Shown piece after piece: positions 32,278-41,707 of a DNA stretch of 64,000 nt (its first letter is position 1; each line of letters opens with the position of its first letter). The position numbers and the translations under genes were made by a program. Origin of the DNA: Sporomusa silvacetica DSM 10669 (GTDB taxonomy: Bacteria > Bacillota > Negativicutes > Sporomusales > Sporomusaceae); assembly GCF_002257705.1 (NCBI RefSeq), contig NZ_LSLK01000088.1, forward strand, positions 67,817 to 131,816, given 5' to 3'. The notes beneath the pieces are model-generated. The model saw only the letters and a list, made by a program, of their open reading frames with translations, did no database searches and was not told where the DNA came from.

Positions 32278-33780
32278 ATGTCAACTTTTGGCACCTATAG
32301 CGTCGCTTATTCGGGAATGTATACGAACCAGGCCGCTCTGACAACAACAAGCACAAATCTTGCCAATGTGGATACAACCGGCGCCTCTAAGGTGCAATTG
32401 ACTAGCGCGGATTCATCTACTACCCAGTCAGACGGGACAACTTCAGTAAATGGTGTTACCGTGGAAACCATTACACGTTCACGCGATATCTATCTTGACA
32501 GCACCTACCGGACGGAGAATGCCGATTCCACTTATTTGGCGGTAAAAAGCGGCAATCTGGAATACATGGATACACTTTTGAGCGAATATAGCACAACTAC
32601 TACTGACGACGATGGAAATACCACTACCACCGATGGTTTGGAGGCGTCAATTACTGATTTTTTCTCTGCCTGGGAAACTCTGTGTACGTCGACAACTTCA
32701 TCTAGCGAAACTGATCGTACGGCTGTTGTAACAGCCGCGACTGACTTGCTTAGCAAGTTAGTTTCTATTGATGAGGATTTACAGCAACTGCAGGCAGATG
32801 CTGTGACCGGGGTACAGGATGGTGTAGACAGCCTGAATGATTATGCCGGGCAGGTGGCAGAGTTAAATGCGCAAATTACGCTGGCAGAGGCAGGCGGCGG
32901 CGAAGCCAGTTACCTGCGGGACCAGCGTGACGCCTTGCTGGATGAGATGTCGTCTTTGGCAAATATAACGGTTAGCGAAGAATCCAATGGGTCGGTAACT
33001 GTTACGATTGATGGCGAGACGCTGGTCGAGGGCGACAGCACGAATACGCTGACTGTCGAAGGCACTGGAACAACCGATGACCCACTGAAGGTGGTATGGG
33101 CTGATTCCGATTCTGACAATGAAGCTGATATTACCAGCGGGAGCATTGGGGCTTATTTGGAAGACGCCGATCAAACCGGCTACGAATCCATTGATACAAG
33201 CGACCTTCCTTATAGTTTTTCAACCGACGCAACCAGTTCTATCAGTACTATGCGGCAGGCGATCAATGATTTGATTACTACGCTGGCAACAGAAATCAAT
33301 TCCCTGTGCACTTCGGGGGTTGACCTTAATGGGGATGCCGGTCTGGACTTTTTTACGACTATTGATTCCAGCGAGCCGCTAAGTATCACCAATATTCAGG
33401 TCAATCCGGAGCTGAGTGATCCGGACAAAGTAGTTACTTCTTCCAGCGGGGAAGATGGTGATTATAGTATCGCGGATGCGATTTACGATCTTGAAAGCGA
33501 TACCTCCTGCTATGAGAGCGAAGACTCAGCGCTTGATATTATCGACTTCTATACAGCGTTGACTACCTGGCTAGGGACTGAAGGCGATACAGCGTCAAGC
33601 GACTATGAAACACAGGCCGCCCTGGTCTCACAGTTAGACTACCAGCGACAGGCTGTTTCTGCTATTTCCATTGATGAGGAAATGTCAAATATGATCAAGT
33701 TTCAAACAGCCTATGCCGCCAGTGCGAAGGTTATGAGCACGATTGATAGCATGATAGCTGGATTGATCGATGCAGTTTAA
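32278..33780 (+). CDS. flgK: Flagellar hook-associated protein FlgK, divergent paralogue 1
   Basis: 500 residues. The N-terminal D0 helix is recognisable (YSVAYSGMYTNQAALTTTS, NLANVDTTG), but the usual GYxRQ motif after it is replaced by ASKVQL. The central part matches FlgK (VAELNAQITLAEAGG, LRDQRDALLDEMSSLANITV), and the C-terminus YQRQAVSAISIDEEMSNMIK with FQTAYAASAKVMSTID is typical. FlgK joins hook and filament. It is directly followed by a second FlgK gene. Confidence 0.85.
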   Translation: MSTFGTYSVAYSGMYTNQAALTTTSTNLANVDTTGASKVQLTSADSSTTQSDGTTSVNGVTVETITRSRDIYLDSTYRTENADSTYLAVKSGNLEYMDTLLSEYSTTTTDDDGNTTTTDGLEASITDFFSAWETLCTSTTSSSETDRTAVVTAATDLLSKLVSIDEDLQQLQADAVTGVQDGVDSLNDYAGQVAELNAQITLAEAGGGEASYLRDQRDALLDEMSSLANITVSEESNGSVTVTIDGETLVEGDSTNTLTVEGTGTTDDPLKVVWADSDSDNEADITSGSIGAYLEDADQTGYESIDTSDLPYSFSTDATSSISTMRQAINDLITTLATEINSLCTSGVDLNGDAGLDFFTTIDSSEPLSITNIQVNPELSDPDKVVTSSSGEDGDYSIADAIYDLESDTSCYESEDSALDIIDFYTALTTWLGTEGDTASSDYETQAALVSQLDYQRQAVSAISIDEEMSNMIKFQTAYAASAKVMSTIDSMIAGLIDAV

Positions 33781-33800
33781 TTATATAAGGGGGGAGTGAA

Positions 33801-35324
33801 ATGGCTTCAACTTTTGCGGGACTTAGTATTGCCAACCGGGGATTAAGTGCTGCTCAGGTCGGACTGACAGTGACCACAAATAATATGAGCAATATTGATA
33901 CAGACGGCTACTCTCGGCAAGTGGTAAGTCAGTCATCTATTGGTCCGGCTGCGGTTTACAGCAGCAGTTTAGTTGGTTCGGGGGTAGAGGTAACTTCTGT
34001 TGACAGGGTGAACAGTTTTCGCCTTAATCAAAAATATTGGCAGGAAAATAGCGCAGCAAGTGAACTGGAAGTTGATTCTACATACATGGAACAAATTGAG
34101 GAGGTTTTCGGTACTACGGAGACCAGTGATATTTCTTCGAAGCTGGATAGTCTGGAAGCAGAATTGGAAACGCTGGCTGACGACCCGACAGATACATCAG
34201 TCAGAGCTATAGTGTTGTCTGATGCTGAAAGTTTCTGCGATACTCTTAATACCGCTGCGGAAGATTTGGAATCAATACGCAGCGATCTTAACACCGAAGT
34301 GTATACAGCCGTCGAAGAAATCAATTCCTATGCTTCGCAAATTGCCGAACTGAACAGCCAGATTTCCACAGCTTCAGCGTCCGGCGCTTCTACGAATGAG
34401 TTGGAAGATTCACGAGATTTACTTGTTGATGAACTTTCCAGTCTGGTTGGCATTGACGTAACGGAAGCCGATGACAGCTCATATACAATCACCGTGGACG
34501 GAGTTACGCTGGTAAAAGGTGACGAGGCTAATGAGCTGGAGTGCTATACCGTCACCGATTCCAGCAGTGATGCGGATGGCATGTACGGCATCCGCTGGGC
34601 CGAAAGTGGCGATGACTTTGATAGCGGTGATTCCGGAGCGCTCACCGGGTACCTGCAGATGCGTGATGGCAGCACATCCGATAGTAAAGGTATTGTCTAT
34701 TATATGAACCAGTTGGATGAATTTGCGCAGACATTTGCGCAGGCCTTCAATGAAGGGGTTACTGTTACTTCCGACTCAGAAACTACTACCTATAGCGGTC
34801 ATGCCGACGGGGTAGGTATTGACAGTGATGAAACCACCGGTATTCGTTTCTTTACCTATGACGGTTTATCATCAGAAGAGTTTGTGAATAGTGGCTCAGA
34901 CCTGGAGGATGCCTACAGTAATATTACGGCTGCTACTATCTCTGTATCCAAGGATATTCAGGACGATACCAACAAGATTGCCGCCTCCTCCACTGCCGGC
35001 GATGAAAGCAATGCGGATGTTCTTGACGATATTATTGACATCTGTTCTGATGTCAATATTTCCGGTAACTCCACAGCTACTGAAATGTATAATGTGATTG
35101 TTGCCACTGTTGCGGGCGACAGCGCTTCTGCCGCATCTAGCTATTCCAGCAAAAGCGCGACCGCAACCTATATCAACACCAGCCGGACTTCCGTGTCCGG
35201 GGTTTCCAGCGACGAGGAAACGGTTAACTTGACTACCTATCAGTCGGCTTATGCGGCGTCGGCTTCTATGGTGAGTGCCTGGAATGAATTGTATGATACT
35301 ACCCTTGCTATGGTAGACGATTAG
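33801..35324 (+). CDS. flgK: Flagellar hook-associated protein FlgK, paralogue 2
   Basis: 507 residues with the canonical N-terminus (LSIANRGLSAAQVGLTVTTN, NMSNIDTDGYSRQVV). The middle has IAELNSQISTASASGAS and LEDSRDLLVDELSSLVGIDV, and the C-terminus VSSDEETVNLTTYQSAYAAS. It is the more conventional of the two FlgK proteins. AAGGGGGGAG precedes the ATG. It lies 20 bases after paralogue 1 and 16 bases before flgL. Confidence 0.9.
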   Translation: MASTFAGLSIANRGLSAAQVGLTVTTNNMSNIDTDGYSRQVVSQSSIGPAAVYSSSLVGSGVEVTSVDRVNSFRLNQKYWQENSAASELEVDSTYMEQIEEVFGTTETSDISSKLDSLEAELETLADDPTDTSVRAIVLSDAESFCDTLNTAAEDLESIRSDLNTEVYTAVEEINSYASQIAELNSQISTASASGASTNELEDSRDLLVDELSSLVGIDVTEADDSSYTITVDGVTLVKGDEANELECYTVTDSSSDADGMYGIRWAESGDDFDSGDSGALTGYLQMRDGSTSDSKGIVYYMNQLDEFAQTFAQAFNEGVTVTSDSETTTYSGHADGVGIDSDETTGIRFFTYDGLSSEEFVNSGSDLEDAYSNITAATISVSKDIQDDTNKIAASSTAGDESNADVLDDIIDICSDVNISGNSTATEMYNVIVATVAGDSASAASSYSSKSATATYINTSRTSVSGVSSDEETVNLTTYQSAYAASASMVSAWNELYDTTLAMVDD

Positions 35325-35340
35325 AAAGGAGGGGCTTTTT

Positions 35341-37011
35341 ATGTATAGGATAACAAATGGGATGATTGCTGCGAATACTTTGCGGAATATTAGTGCTGCC
35401 GCTGTCCGGCTGGCAGCAGCGAATGAAGCGGTGTCCTCCAATATGAAAATTCAATTGGCTTCTGATGACCCGACGGTGGCTACGCGGGCGGTAACCTATC
35501 GCAGTTATGTTGCCCAAATAGAACAATATCAAGATAACGCTAATCTCGCTGACGCTTGGCAGACGACTACAGATAATGCGTTATCATCATTAAACAAAGC
35601 GGTTACATCGCTGAAGGAACTAGCCACTGCGGCATCTTCTAACACAGTTACTACTGACGATCTGGAAAATTACGCGACAGAGGCCGAAACGTATCTGCAA
35701 AATATTGTTACGTACATGAATGCGGATGAATCCGGCAGTTATGTTTTTGGCGGTTATAGTACCAGCGAGGAACCTTATGAAGTAGTGACTACCGATATTG
35801 GTGATACTGTGACTTTTAAAGGCCAATATTTGAGTTTGGGTGGAGTAATATCTTCAGAAGTATCAGATGATGATATCAAGTCGTTTATTACCGCCAGTAC
35901 CAGCAGCAGTACCAGCAAGATCTACAATTCCTTAACTGAAGCGGCTGAGGATGCCTATACGGCTTACACTACTGCACAGACTGCAGCCGCTGCTGATTCT
36001 TCTGATATTGTTTTAGCAGCTAAGGTAGCCTCGACGCTAGCTACTTACAATACATTGCAGGAGGCTGTTTCCACTTATGGCGGTACTACCAATTTAGCAG
36101 ATGCAGCGGCTGATGCGGAGAATACGGCTGACACATTGACAACAGCTATTACTACTTATGGTGGCACTACCACCTTAGCCACCGCGGCCGCCGATGCATT
36201 GTCAACTTCTGACACCATAGCGGCAGAGGTTACTACGTATGGGTCTTATACCTTAACGGCAGCGGCAGCGGCAGTGTATAGTGAATATGAGACTGCGTAC
36301 GCCGCTGATCCTACCAGTTCTACTACTACTTCGACGTTAGCTTCTTACAATACCTTAACGGCGGCCATTACTACTTATGGTAGCACGACAACCGTTTCGG
36401 AAGCGGCAGAGTCGGCGGAAGCTACTTCCGATACGTTAGCGGCGGCAGTTACTACTTATGGTGGTTCGAATACGTTAACAGCTGCAGCGTCCTTAGCAGA
36501 GAATACTTCCGATGTTTTAGCAGCGGTTGTTGCTGATTCAGATCAGGATATTACCTACAATGTCGGTTTTAGCTCTGAAGTTACCGTAAATATTGAAGGC
36601 CAGGACGTTACCGGTGAAGGTACCGACAATCTTTTTGATACGGTTGAAAAACTACTGCTCGCACTGAATGGTGATACCACCTATAAGTCTGCTACAATAG
36701 ACTCGTCCGGCGCTGTGACAATTACCACAAATACGCTTGATATAAGCGACTTAATTGATGAGTTGGGCGATGCTCTTGATCGGGTAACAGATGCGCAAGG
36801 TACGTTAGGTGCCAGCATGGAAAATGTAACCACAATAATTTCCGATCTTGGCGATGCCGATACAGCCTATAGTGATCTTATGACCGACAATGAGAATATT
36901 GATACGGCGACAGCGACTACAGAATTAACCAGCGCCGAGTATACATATGAAGCAGCTCTTGCCATCGGTGCGAAGGTAATCTCCAAGTCGCTGATTGATT
37001 ATATTGCCTAA
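35341..37011 (+). CDS. flgL: Flagellar hook-associated protein FlgL, with repeat expansion
   Basis: 556 residues; ordinary FlgL is about 300. The N-terminus (MYRITNGMIAANTLRNISAA, IQLASDDPTVATRAVTYRS) and C-terminus (DAQGTLGASMENVTTI, SAEYTYEAALAIGAKVISKS) are those of FlgL, the second hook-filament junction protein. Between about residues 243 and 397 is a series of Ala/Thr-rich helical repeats with the recurring motif TYGGTT or a close variant, followed by an Ala-rich segment. These repeats account for most of the extra length and would form the surface-exposed domain. Confidence 0.88.
   Translation: MYRITNGMIAANTLRNISAAAVRLAAANEAVSSNMKIQLASDDPTVATRAVTYRSYVAQIEQYQDNANLADAWQTTTDNALSSLNKAVTSLKELATAASSNTVTTDDLENYATEAETYLQNIVTYMNADESGSYVFGGYSTSEEPYEVVTTDIGDTVTFKGQYLSLGGVISSEVSDDDIKSFITASTSSSTSKIYNSLTEAAEDAYTAYTTAQTAAAADSSDIVLAAKVASTLATYNTLQEAVSTYGGTTNLADAAADAENTADTLTTAITTYGGTTTLATAAADALSTSDTIAAEVTTYGSYTLTAAAAAVYSEYETAYAADPTSSTTTSTLASYNTLTAAITTYGSTTTVSEAAESAEATSDTLAAAVTTYGGSNTLTAAASLAENTSDVLAAVVADSDQDITYNVGFSSEVTVNIEGQDVTGEGTDNLFDTVEKLLLALNGDTTYKSATIDSSGAVTITTNTLDISDLIDELGDALDRVTDAQGTLGASMENVTTIISDLGDADTAYSDLMTDNENIDTATATTELTSAEYTYEAALAIGAKVISKSLIDYIA
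36070..36530 (+). repeat. Degenerate tandem repeats inside flgL
   Basis: Units of about 30-60 residues recur around TTYGG(T/S): near 36070, 36155, 36235, 36370 and 36460. Each is followed by an (L/V)-x-x-AA-x-x-A-x-x-T-x-D-T-L-like helix. Confidence 0.7.
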
Positions 37012-37035
37012 TTAAGATGAAGGGAGGCGGCGTAC

Positions 37036-39288
37036 ATGTCTTCAAGCAGTAGCATAACCACAAGTACGGTTAATGGAGTAACCCGGATTACCGGTTTGGC
37101 TTCCGGTATTGATGTAGATGGCATTGTTGAAAGCCTGGTATCGGCGGAAAAGGCAAAAAAGTTAAATAAATTGGAACAAAAGGTACAAACCGCAGAATGG
37201 AAGCAGGAAGCATACCAGAGTATTATTACTGATGTGACAGATTTTGCAGATACCTATTTTAGTACGACTGGGTCCAGCAGTATCATGAAAGCCAGTAATT
37301 TTTTACAGTATGCTGCCACCAGCGATGATGATGTCGTTACGGTGTCGGCAGCTAGTACTGCGTCAGCTGGCAGCCACACTGTCTCTGTCAGTCAGCTGGC
37401 TACAGAGGCCACTTACTCCAGCAGCGCCAGTGTTTCCAAAGAGGTGCAGGGTTCAGCGGCCGCCACTTATTCCAGCCTGACCGACGAAAGCTTTGTCATT
37501 ACTCTTGATGGTACCGACTATACGGTCGATTTGGATAGTGTAACTGGCGTTGATTCACTGCAAACTGCGATTGATGACGCAGTCGGTTCAACAACTAAGG
37601 TTACAGTTAGCACCAATTCCAGCGGCTATTTGGAAATCACCGCCCAGGATGATTCAGGTGTACAAGCCATTACCATTAGTGCTACCAGTACTACTGATTC
37701 AGGCTTAAGTGAGCTCTTCGGTTCTGATCCCGTCCTTTCCAACCGCTTGGACACCTCTGATACATTAGCGGTAATTTCCACGCAGTTAAATACCGCATTG
37801 ACATTTGATACTGACGGGCAGTTCGCAATCACGATCAACGGCACTACCACAGAGTTTGACAAAAGTACTACGCTGGCGACGATGATTTCCACAATCAACA
37901 GTGCTGATTTAGGAGCTACGCTAGCTTATGATTCGCTGACCGGTGAACTGACATTAACGGCTGACGCTACCGGTGCCGGCTCTACATTGACTGCGGCCGA
38001 CTCGACAGGCAACTTTGTCAGTACATTATTGAATGTTGAGACAGACGGTACAGATGCCATAATTACGATTGACGATGTGAAAATGACTCGTAGCACCAAC
38101 TCTGTTACCGTTGACGGCGTGACCTATACCGCAACTGCATTGACGGGGACTGCTACTACCACAACTTCTGCGACAGTCAGCTCTACTAGCAATACTGCAG
38201 GATATAGTTCTATTACTACTGGATCAGGTGTATCGACAGGTGACTATACTGTTAGCGTAGCACAGAATGCAGACGGCGTCACCTGGGATATCACACTGAC
38301 CTATCCGGATAATTCGACCGAGACGGTAACTGGTTCAACCGATGGCTCAGCAACGTTCGGTTCAGGTACCGACGCGATCACCCTAGCTGCACCAACAACG
38401 GTTACGGCTGGCACAACGACAGCATTTACTGTCACATCTACCACTACCTTCACTAATGATGACCCTGCCACAGTAACGGTAACGCAAGATTCGGATAGTA
38501 TTTATGATCTGATCTCAAATTTTGCGGATGCGTATAACGAGTTGATTGCGACTATTAACGATGCAATTGATGAGGATGCTGATTCGGACTATCCACCACT
38601 TACCGACGAGGAAAAAGAAGATATGACTGATGACGAGATTACTGCCTGGGAAGCAAAGGCCAAAGTGGGGTTATTGGAAAGTGACTCAACATTGGAAGAT
38701 CTTTTGAGCGATTTGCGGACAGCGCTGTACGATTCTGTTTCCGGTTCGTCGATTACCCTTGCCGATCTTGGTATAACCACCTCTAGCGATTATAGCGACC
38801 AAGGTACGCTCGAGATTGATGAAGATACCCTGACCGCGGCTATTACCAGTGATCCGGAAGCTATTATGGAACTGTTTACCCAGACGGCTACCTCCACGGC
38901 TACCACTTCATCTGTTTCCGGGAAGTCACTGGGCAATAACTCAATTTTGTATTCGATAAACGCGACTGACCTGAACACCAGGTACGAGGAAGAAGGCATT
39001 GCCTATCGTTTTTTTGACATTCTGGAGCAGAATATCTCGACAAGTACCTTTAGTTCTGGCAGTGAAGGAGCGCTTTTAGAAATAGCCGGTATTGATGGTG
39101 ACACCAGTGAAACGGATAACACGCTAACCTCTTTGATTGAAAAGTACGAAGATGAAATTTCAGAAGAAGAAGACCGGATTGATGACTATGAGGATACGAT
39201 GTACGACAAATATACAACCTTAGAAACATACATAAGTACCATGAATTCACAGCTTTCCGCCATATCATCACTGACAAGCAGCTCATAG
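37036..39288 (+). CDS. fliD: Flagellar filament cap protein FliD, expanded
   Basis: 750 residues, larger than the ~470-residue enterobacterial form. The N-terminal GLASGIDVDGIVESLVSAEK and KLNKLEQKVQTAEWKQEAYQ are diagnostic, as are the C-terminal NFADAYNELIATINDAIDED, LADLGITTSSDYSDQGTLEI and the final coiled coil (EDRIDDYEDTMYDKYTTLE). A central module (about residues 383-473) is clearly related to the three FlgE modules. FliD caps the growing filament and folds flagellin. GGGAGGCGG precedes the ATG. Confidence 0.93.
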   Translation: MSSSSSITTSTVNGVTRITGLASGIDVDGIVESLVSAEKAKKLNKLEQKVQTAEWKQEAYQSIITDVTDFADTYFSTTGSSSIMKASNFLQYAATSDDDVVTVSAASTASAGSHTVSVSQLATEATYSSSASVSKEVQGSAAATYSSLTDESFVITLDGTDYTVDLDSVTGVDSLQTAIDDAVGSTTKVTVSTNSSGYLEITAQDDSGVQAITISATSTTDSGLSELFGSDPVLSNRLDTSDTLAVISTQLNTALTFDTDGQFAITINGTTTEFDKSTTLATMISTINSADLGATLAYDSLTGELTLTADATGAGSTLTAADSTGNFVSTLLNVETDGTDAIITIDDVKMTRSTNSVTVDGVTYTATALTGTATTTTSATVSSTSNTAGYSSITTGSGVSTGDYTVSVAQNADGVTWDITLTYPDNSTETVTGSTDGSATFGSGTDAITLAAPTTVTAGTTTAFTVTSTTTFTNDDPATVTVTQDSDSIYDLISNFADAYNELIATINDAIDEDADSDYPPLTDEEKEDMTDDEITAWEAKAKVGLLESDSTLEDLLSDLRTALYDSVSGSSITLADLGITTSSDYSDQGTLEIDEDTLTAAITSDPEAIMELFTQTATSTATTSSVSGKSLGNNSILYSINATDLNTRYEEEGIAYRFFDILEQNISTSTFSSGSEGALLEIAGIDGDTSETDNTLTSLIEKYEDEISEEEDRIDDYEDTMYDKYTTLETYISTMNSQLSAISSLTSSS

Positions 39289-39311
39289 AACTTTCTTAGG
39301 AGGTGGGTAGT

Positions 39312-39731
39312 ATGGGGCAAGGAGAAGAAGCATGTAGTTGTTTGCAGCGCAAGCTGCAAATTCTTGAACAAATTGCTGCCAAAACCGAAACCCTATGCCG
39401 TTTTATTCCTGACCGCAAGATGACAGGCATCAGGCGGGTGCTGGGAGAAAGAAATGCACTAATTGATGAACTTGCAGCAGTTAATGAGGAGATAGCAGGT
39501 AACCCCGCATGGAAAAGTGCGCCAGGCATAGAACCGTTGCGGCAGGCAGCTGCCAGTAAGCGGCGGGAAATACTGGAACGCAGTCGTCAAGTGTTGCAGC
39601 AGGCTATCGAGGAAAAAGCCTGTATTGCTGCTGAATTAAAAAATAGCAGGATTCATCGTCAAGTCAGAAATCAGTATGTGACTCCCTATAAGGTTATGTT
39701 GCCGGGCTGCCGCTTTAATAAAAAAGGCTAA
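39312..39731 (+). CDS. Probable flagellar export chaperone (FlgN/FliT-like)
   Basis: 139 residues from ATG 39312, 6 bases after AGGAGGTG; GTG 39303 would overlap that site. The protein is almost wholly helical with heptad-like segments (LQRKLQILEQIAAKTETL, ERNALIDELAAVNEEIA) and a basic tail. FlgN- and FliT-type chaperones are small, helical and poorly conserved, and are encoded near flgK/flgL and fliD/fliS. The position between fliD and fliS supports a chaperone for FlgK, FlgL or FliD. No family signature was recognised directly. Confidence 0.6.
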   Translation: MGQGEEACSCLQRKLQILEQIAAKTETLCRFIPDRKMTGIRRVLGERNALIDELAAVNEEIAGNPAWKSAPGIEPLRQAAASKRREILERSRQVLQQAIEEKACIAAELKNSRIHRQVRNQYVTPYKVMLPGCRFNKKG

Positions 39732-39800
39732 CTAATCTTACCGTAATATCTAAGATTGTGGTATATGAATCGAACTATCAGGAAGACAGGGGGGCTGGTT

Positions 39801-40217
39801 ATGAATGCAGCAAACATGGCCAATGCTTATAAGCGACAACAAGTTTTGACAGCATCACCAGCAGAGTTGACGCTAATGCTATATAACGGAGCTATCCGTT
39901 TTGTCACAGAAAGTATACAAGCTATTGAGAAAAAAGATATAAACAAGGCACACGCGTCCAATATGCGAGCGCAGAAGATTGTTCGTGAATTGATGCTGGC
40001 AACTGATATGAAGCAGGAAATATCACAGAAATGGATATTAATCGACGAATATATATTACATTGCTTAGTTCAGGGCAATATAAAAAAGGATAAGAGCCGC
40101 CTGGAAGAAGCCAAGAAATTCCTGCTGGAATTTCGCGACACATGGTCTCAGGCAATGAAACTGGTGCGTACGGATAAAGGTACAGATAAAGCTTTAGACA
40201 GTAAGTTTGAAGCATAA
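39801..40217 (+). CDS. fliS: Flagellin export chaperone FliS
   Basis: 138 residues from ATG 39801 (AGGGGGG upstream); the longer frame from GTG 39756 lacks support. ANAYKRQQVLTASPAELTLM and LYNGAIRFVTESIQAIEKKD are the standard FliS start, a four-helix chaperone that binds the flagellin C-terminus and prevents early polymerisation. Confidence 0.93.
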   Translation: MNAANMANAYKRQQVLTASPAELTLMLYNGAIRFVTESIQAIEKKDINKAHASNMRAQKIVRELMLATDMKQEISQKWILIDEYILHCLVQGNIKKDKSRLEEAKKFLLEFRDTWSQAMKLVRTDKGTDKALDSKFEA

Positions 40218-40268
40218 GGAATGTTAAGGGATTGGCTCAAAATGGATTATATTGTGAGGTGACGCATT

Positions 40269-40475
40269 ATGCTGGTATTAGGACGAAAACCTGGCGAATA
40301 TGTTATGATCGGTAAAGACATCATGGTTAAGGTCGTCAAAAGTGATGACGGTCACTTAAGACTGGGAATTGATGCGCCAAAATCTACAAATATTATCCGC
40401 GGGGAGATATACGAAGAACAATTAAATAATAGGCAAAGAAATCAATCTATAGATATTTCGCAGCGAGTTTTGTGA
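40269..40475 (+). CDS. csrA: Carbon storage regulator CsrA
   Basis: 68 residues beginning MLVLGRKPGEYVMIGKDIMV, with LRLGIDAPKSTNIIRGEIYEE, the CsrA RNA-binding signature including the conserved Arg of the GIDAP/R region. CsrA binds GGA-containing leaders and represses translation, in Firmicutes chiefly that of flagellin. Its antagonist FliW, normally encoded just upstream, is not in this window. Confidence 0.95.
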   Translation: MLVLGRKPGEYVMIGKDIMVKVVKSDDGHLRLGIDAPKSTNIIRGEIYEEQLNNRQRNQSIDISQRVL

Positions 40476-40510
40476 AAATTAAGCATGCAGGATACTCCTT
40501 TAATAACGCG

Positions 40511-40556
40511 AAAACCCGCTAATTACCTGACTTTGTTAGGTCGTTAGCGGGTTCTT
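40511..40556 (+). terminator. Terminator of the flagellar operon
   Basis: AACCCGCTAA pairs with TTAGCGGGTT, with an inner ACCT/AGGT stem, followed by CTTGTTGTTTT. Confidence 0.75.
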
Positions 40557-40616
40557 GTTGTTTTAGGGTTTTCTTTCCCTGATAATGAGGTTTGTTCACT
40601 CTTCAACGTCATTAAG

Positions 40617-41219
40617 CTATTTTGCAGTATCGATTGCTGTGCTAGTAGAGTTAGCAGTTTCGGTTTCTTGTTTTTCTTGTGCTTTTTCTTGTTCACGTTT
40701 GGTGATTTCTGCAGAGTATTCACTCTGCGTGATTTCACCGTTACTCAACATCTCTTTTAGTTGAGATGTGCTGTATTGTGAGAGATTATCACTAGCGGTA
40801 GAATCATCATCGCTGCTATCACTGCTTGCGGGTACACTACTTGTGGTTGCACTGCTTGCGTCACCGCTGGGAGCAGCAGTACTGGATGTTTTAGCAGCAT
40901 CACCAAGAGACGCGGTTGCGATGGCTGTATCAGAATTGGATGAGGCTGTTGAAGAATTGAGTGAATTCAACAGCGCACCTTCCTGGCTGATTTCAACCGA
41001 GTATGCAGGCGAAATACTCGGTTGTGCACTAACTTCAGTTTGTTGAGCTTGAAGGGAAGAACTCGTTCCCGTTGCAGCTTGACTTATTTTGGCAGTATCT
41101 TCGTCGACATTCGTAGCAAGGGTGGTTACATCAGTTGCGGCAGTCTGTGATGTTACAGATGATACACTTTGAGTTCCATACTGAGTTGATGAGAGCCAGT
41201 CGTTGTTTTGAATACGCAT
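40617..41219 (-). CDS. Low-complexity Ser/Thr-rich protein with a SHOCT-like C-terminus
   Basis: 200 residues from ATG 41219 (GGAGGA 7 bases upstream). There is no signal peptide. Residues ~15-145 are Ser/Thr/Ala-rich and probably disordered; the C-terminal part LSQYSTSQLKEMLSNGEIT with SEYSAEITKRE resembles the short SHOCT oligomerisation motif, followed by a charged helix. It lies on the opposite strand between csrA and the flagellin gene. The Ser/Thr bias is like that of the nearby flagellar proteins, so a flagellum-linked or exported role is possible. No family was recognised. Confidence 0.55.
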   Translation of the reverse strand: MRIQNNDWLSSTQYGTQSVSSVTSQTAATDVTTLATNVDEDTAKISQAATGTSSSLQAQQTEVSAQPSISPAYSVEISQEGALLNSLNSSTASSNSDTAIATASLGDAAKTSSTAAPSGDASSATTSSVPASSDSSDDDSTASDNLSQYSTSQLKEMLSNGEITQSEYSAEITKREQEKAQEKQETETANSTSTAIDTAK

Positions 41220-41275
41220 GTTAGATTCCTCCATATTGTAATTTTTTATTTATTGTTACGCTGTTTCAAATTTAA

Positions 41276-41707
41276 TTAAGGTAGTTTACCTGCAATTTTT
41301 TGCAATTCATTGATAGCATTAATTAAACGCTGAACTTCTTGGTCATCCAAGTGCCCAACTTTTTCCGTTAACATTGTAAATGTTTTTTCTTTCAGCAGCT
41401 CAATAATGTTTAACCCAGACGGAGTTATACTTATCTTAATGATTCTCCTATCGGTATTATCGTATTCTCTTTGGACAAAACCCTGTGAAACCAGCTTGTC
41501 AATAATAGGTGTCATTTGCTGCTTAGATATGAGCATTTCACTAGAAAGTTCGGTCATGGTAGCTTTTCTTTCTTTCAAAATTGCTAATACATTAGCTTGT
41601 ATTGGACTAAGAACTGGTTTAAATTGATTTTCGAAAGGTCTTACAAACTTTTTATCGAGAAGAGGAATTAAATCGAATATCAGTTCAGTAGCTTTTAGTC
41701 TATTCAA
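41276..41707 (-). CDS. MarR-family transcriptional regulator
   Basis: 143 residues from TTG 41707 with GGGGAGG upstream. The winged helix is MTELSSEMLISKQQMTPIID with the wing at YDNTDRRIIKISITPSGLN. It starts 418 bases upstream of the flagellin gene, divergent from it, and could affect flagellin or a distant target. Confidence 0.9.
   Translation of the reverse strand: MNRLKATELIFDLIPLLDKKFVRPFENQFKPVLSPIQANVLAILKERKATMTELSSEMLISKQQMTPIIDKLVSQGFVQREYDNTDRRIIKISITPSGLNIIELLKEKTFTMLTEKVGHLDDQEVQRLINAINELQKIAGKLP

Noticed and set aside
36070..36530. CRISPR array or other short-repeat array
   Set aside because: The repeats are in-frame, degenerate and coding within flgL, without the constant repeat-spacer pattern. 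No CRISPR array or cas gene was seen anywhere in the window.
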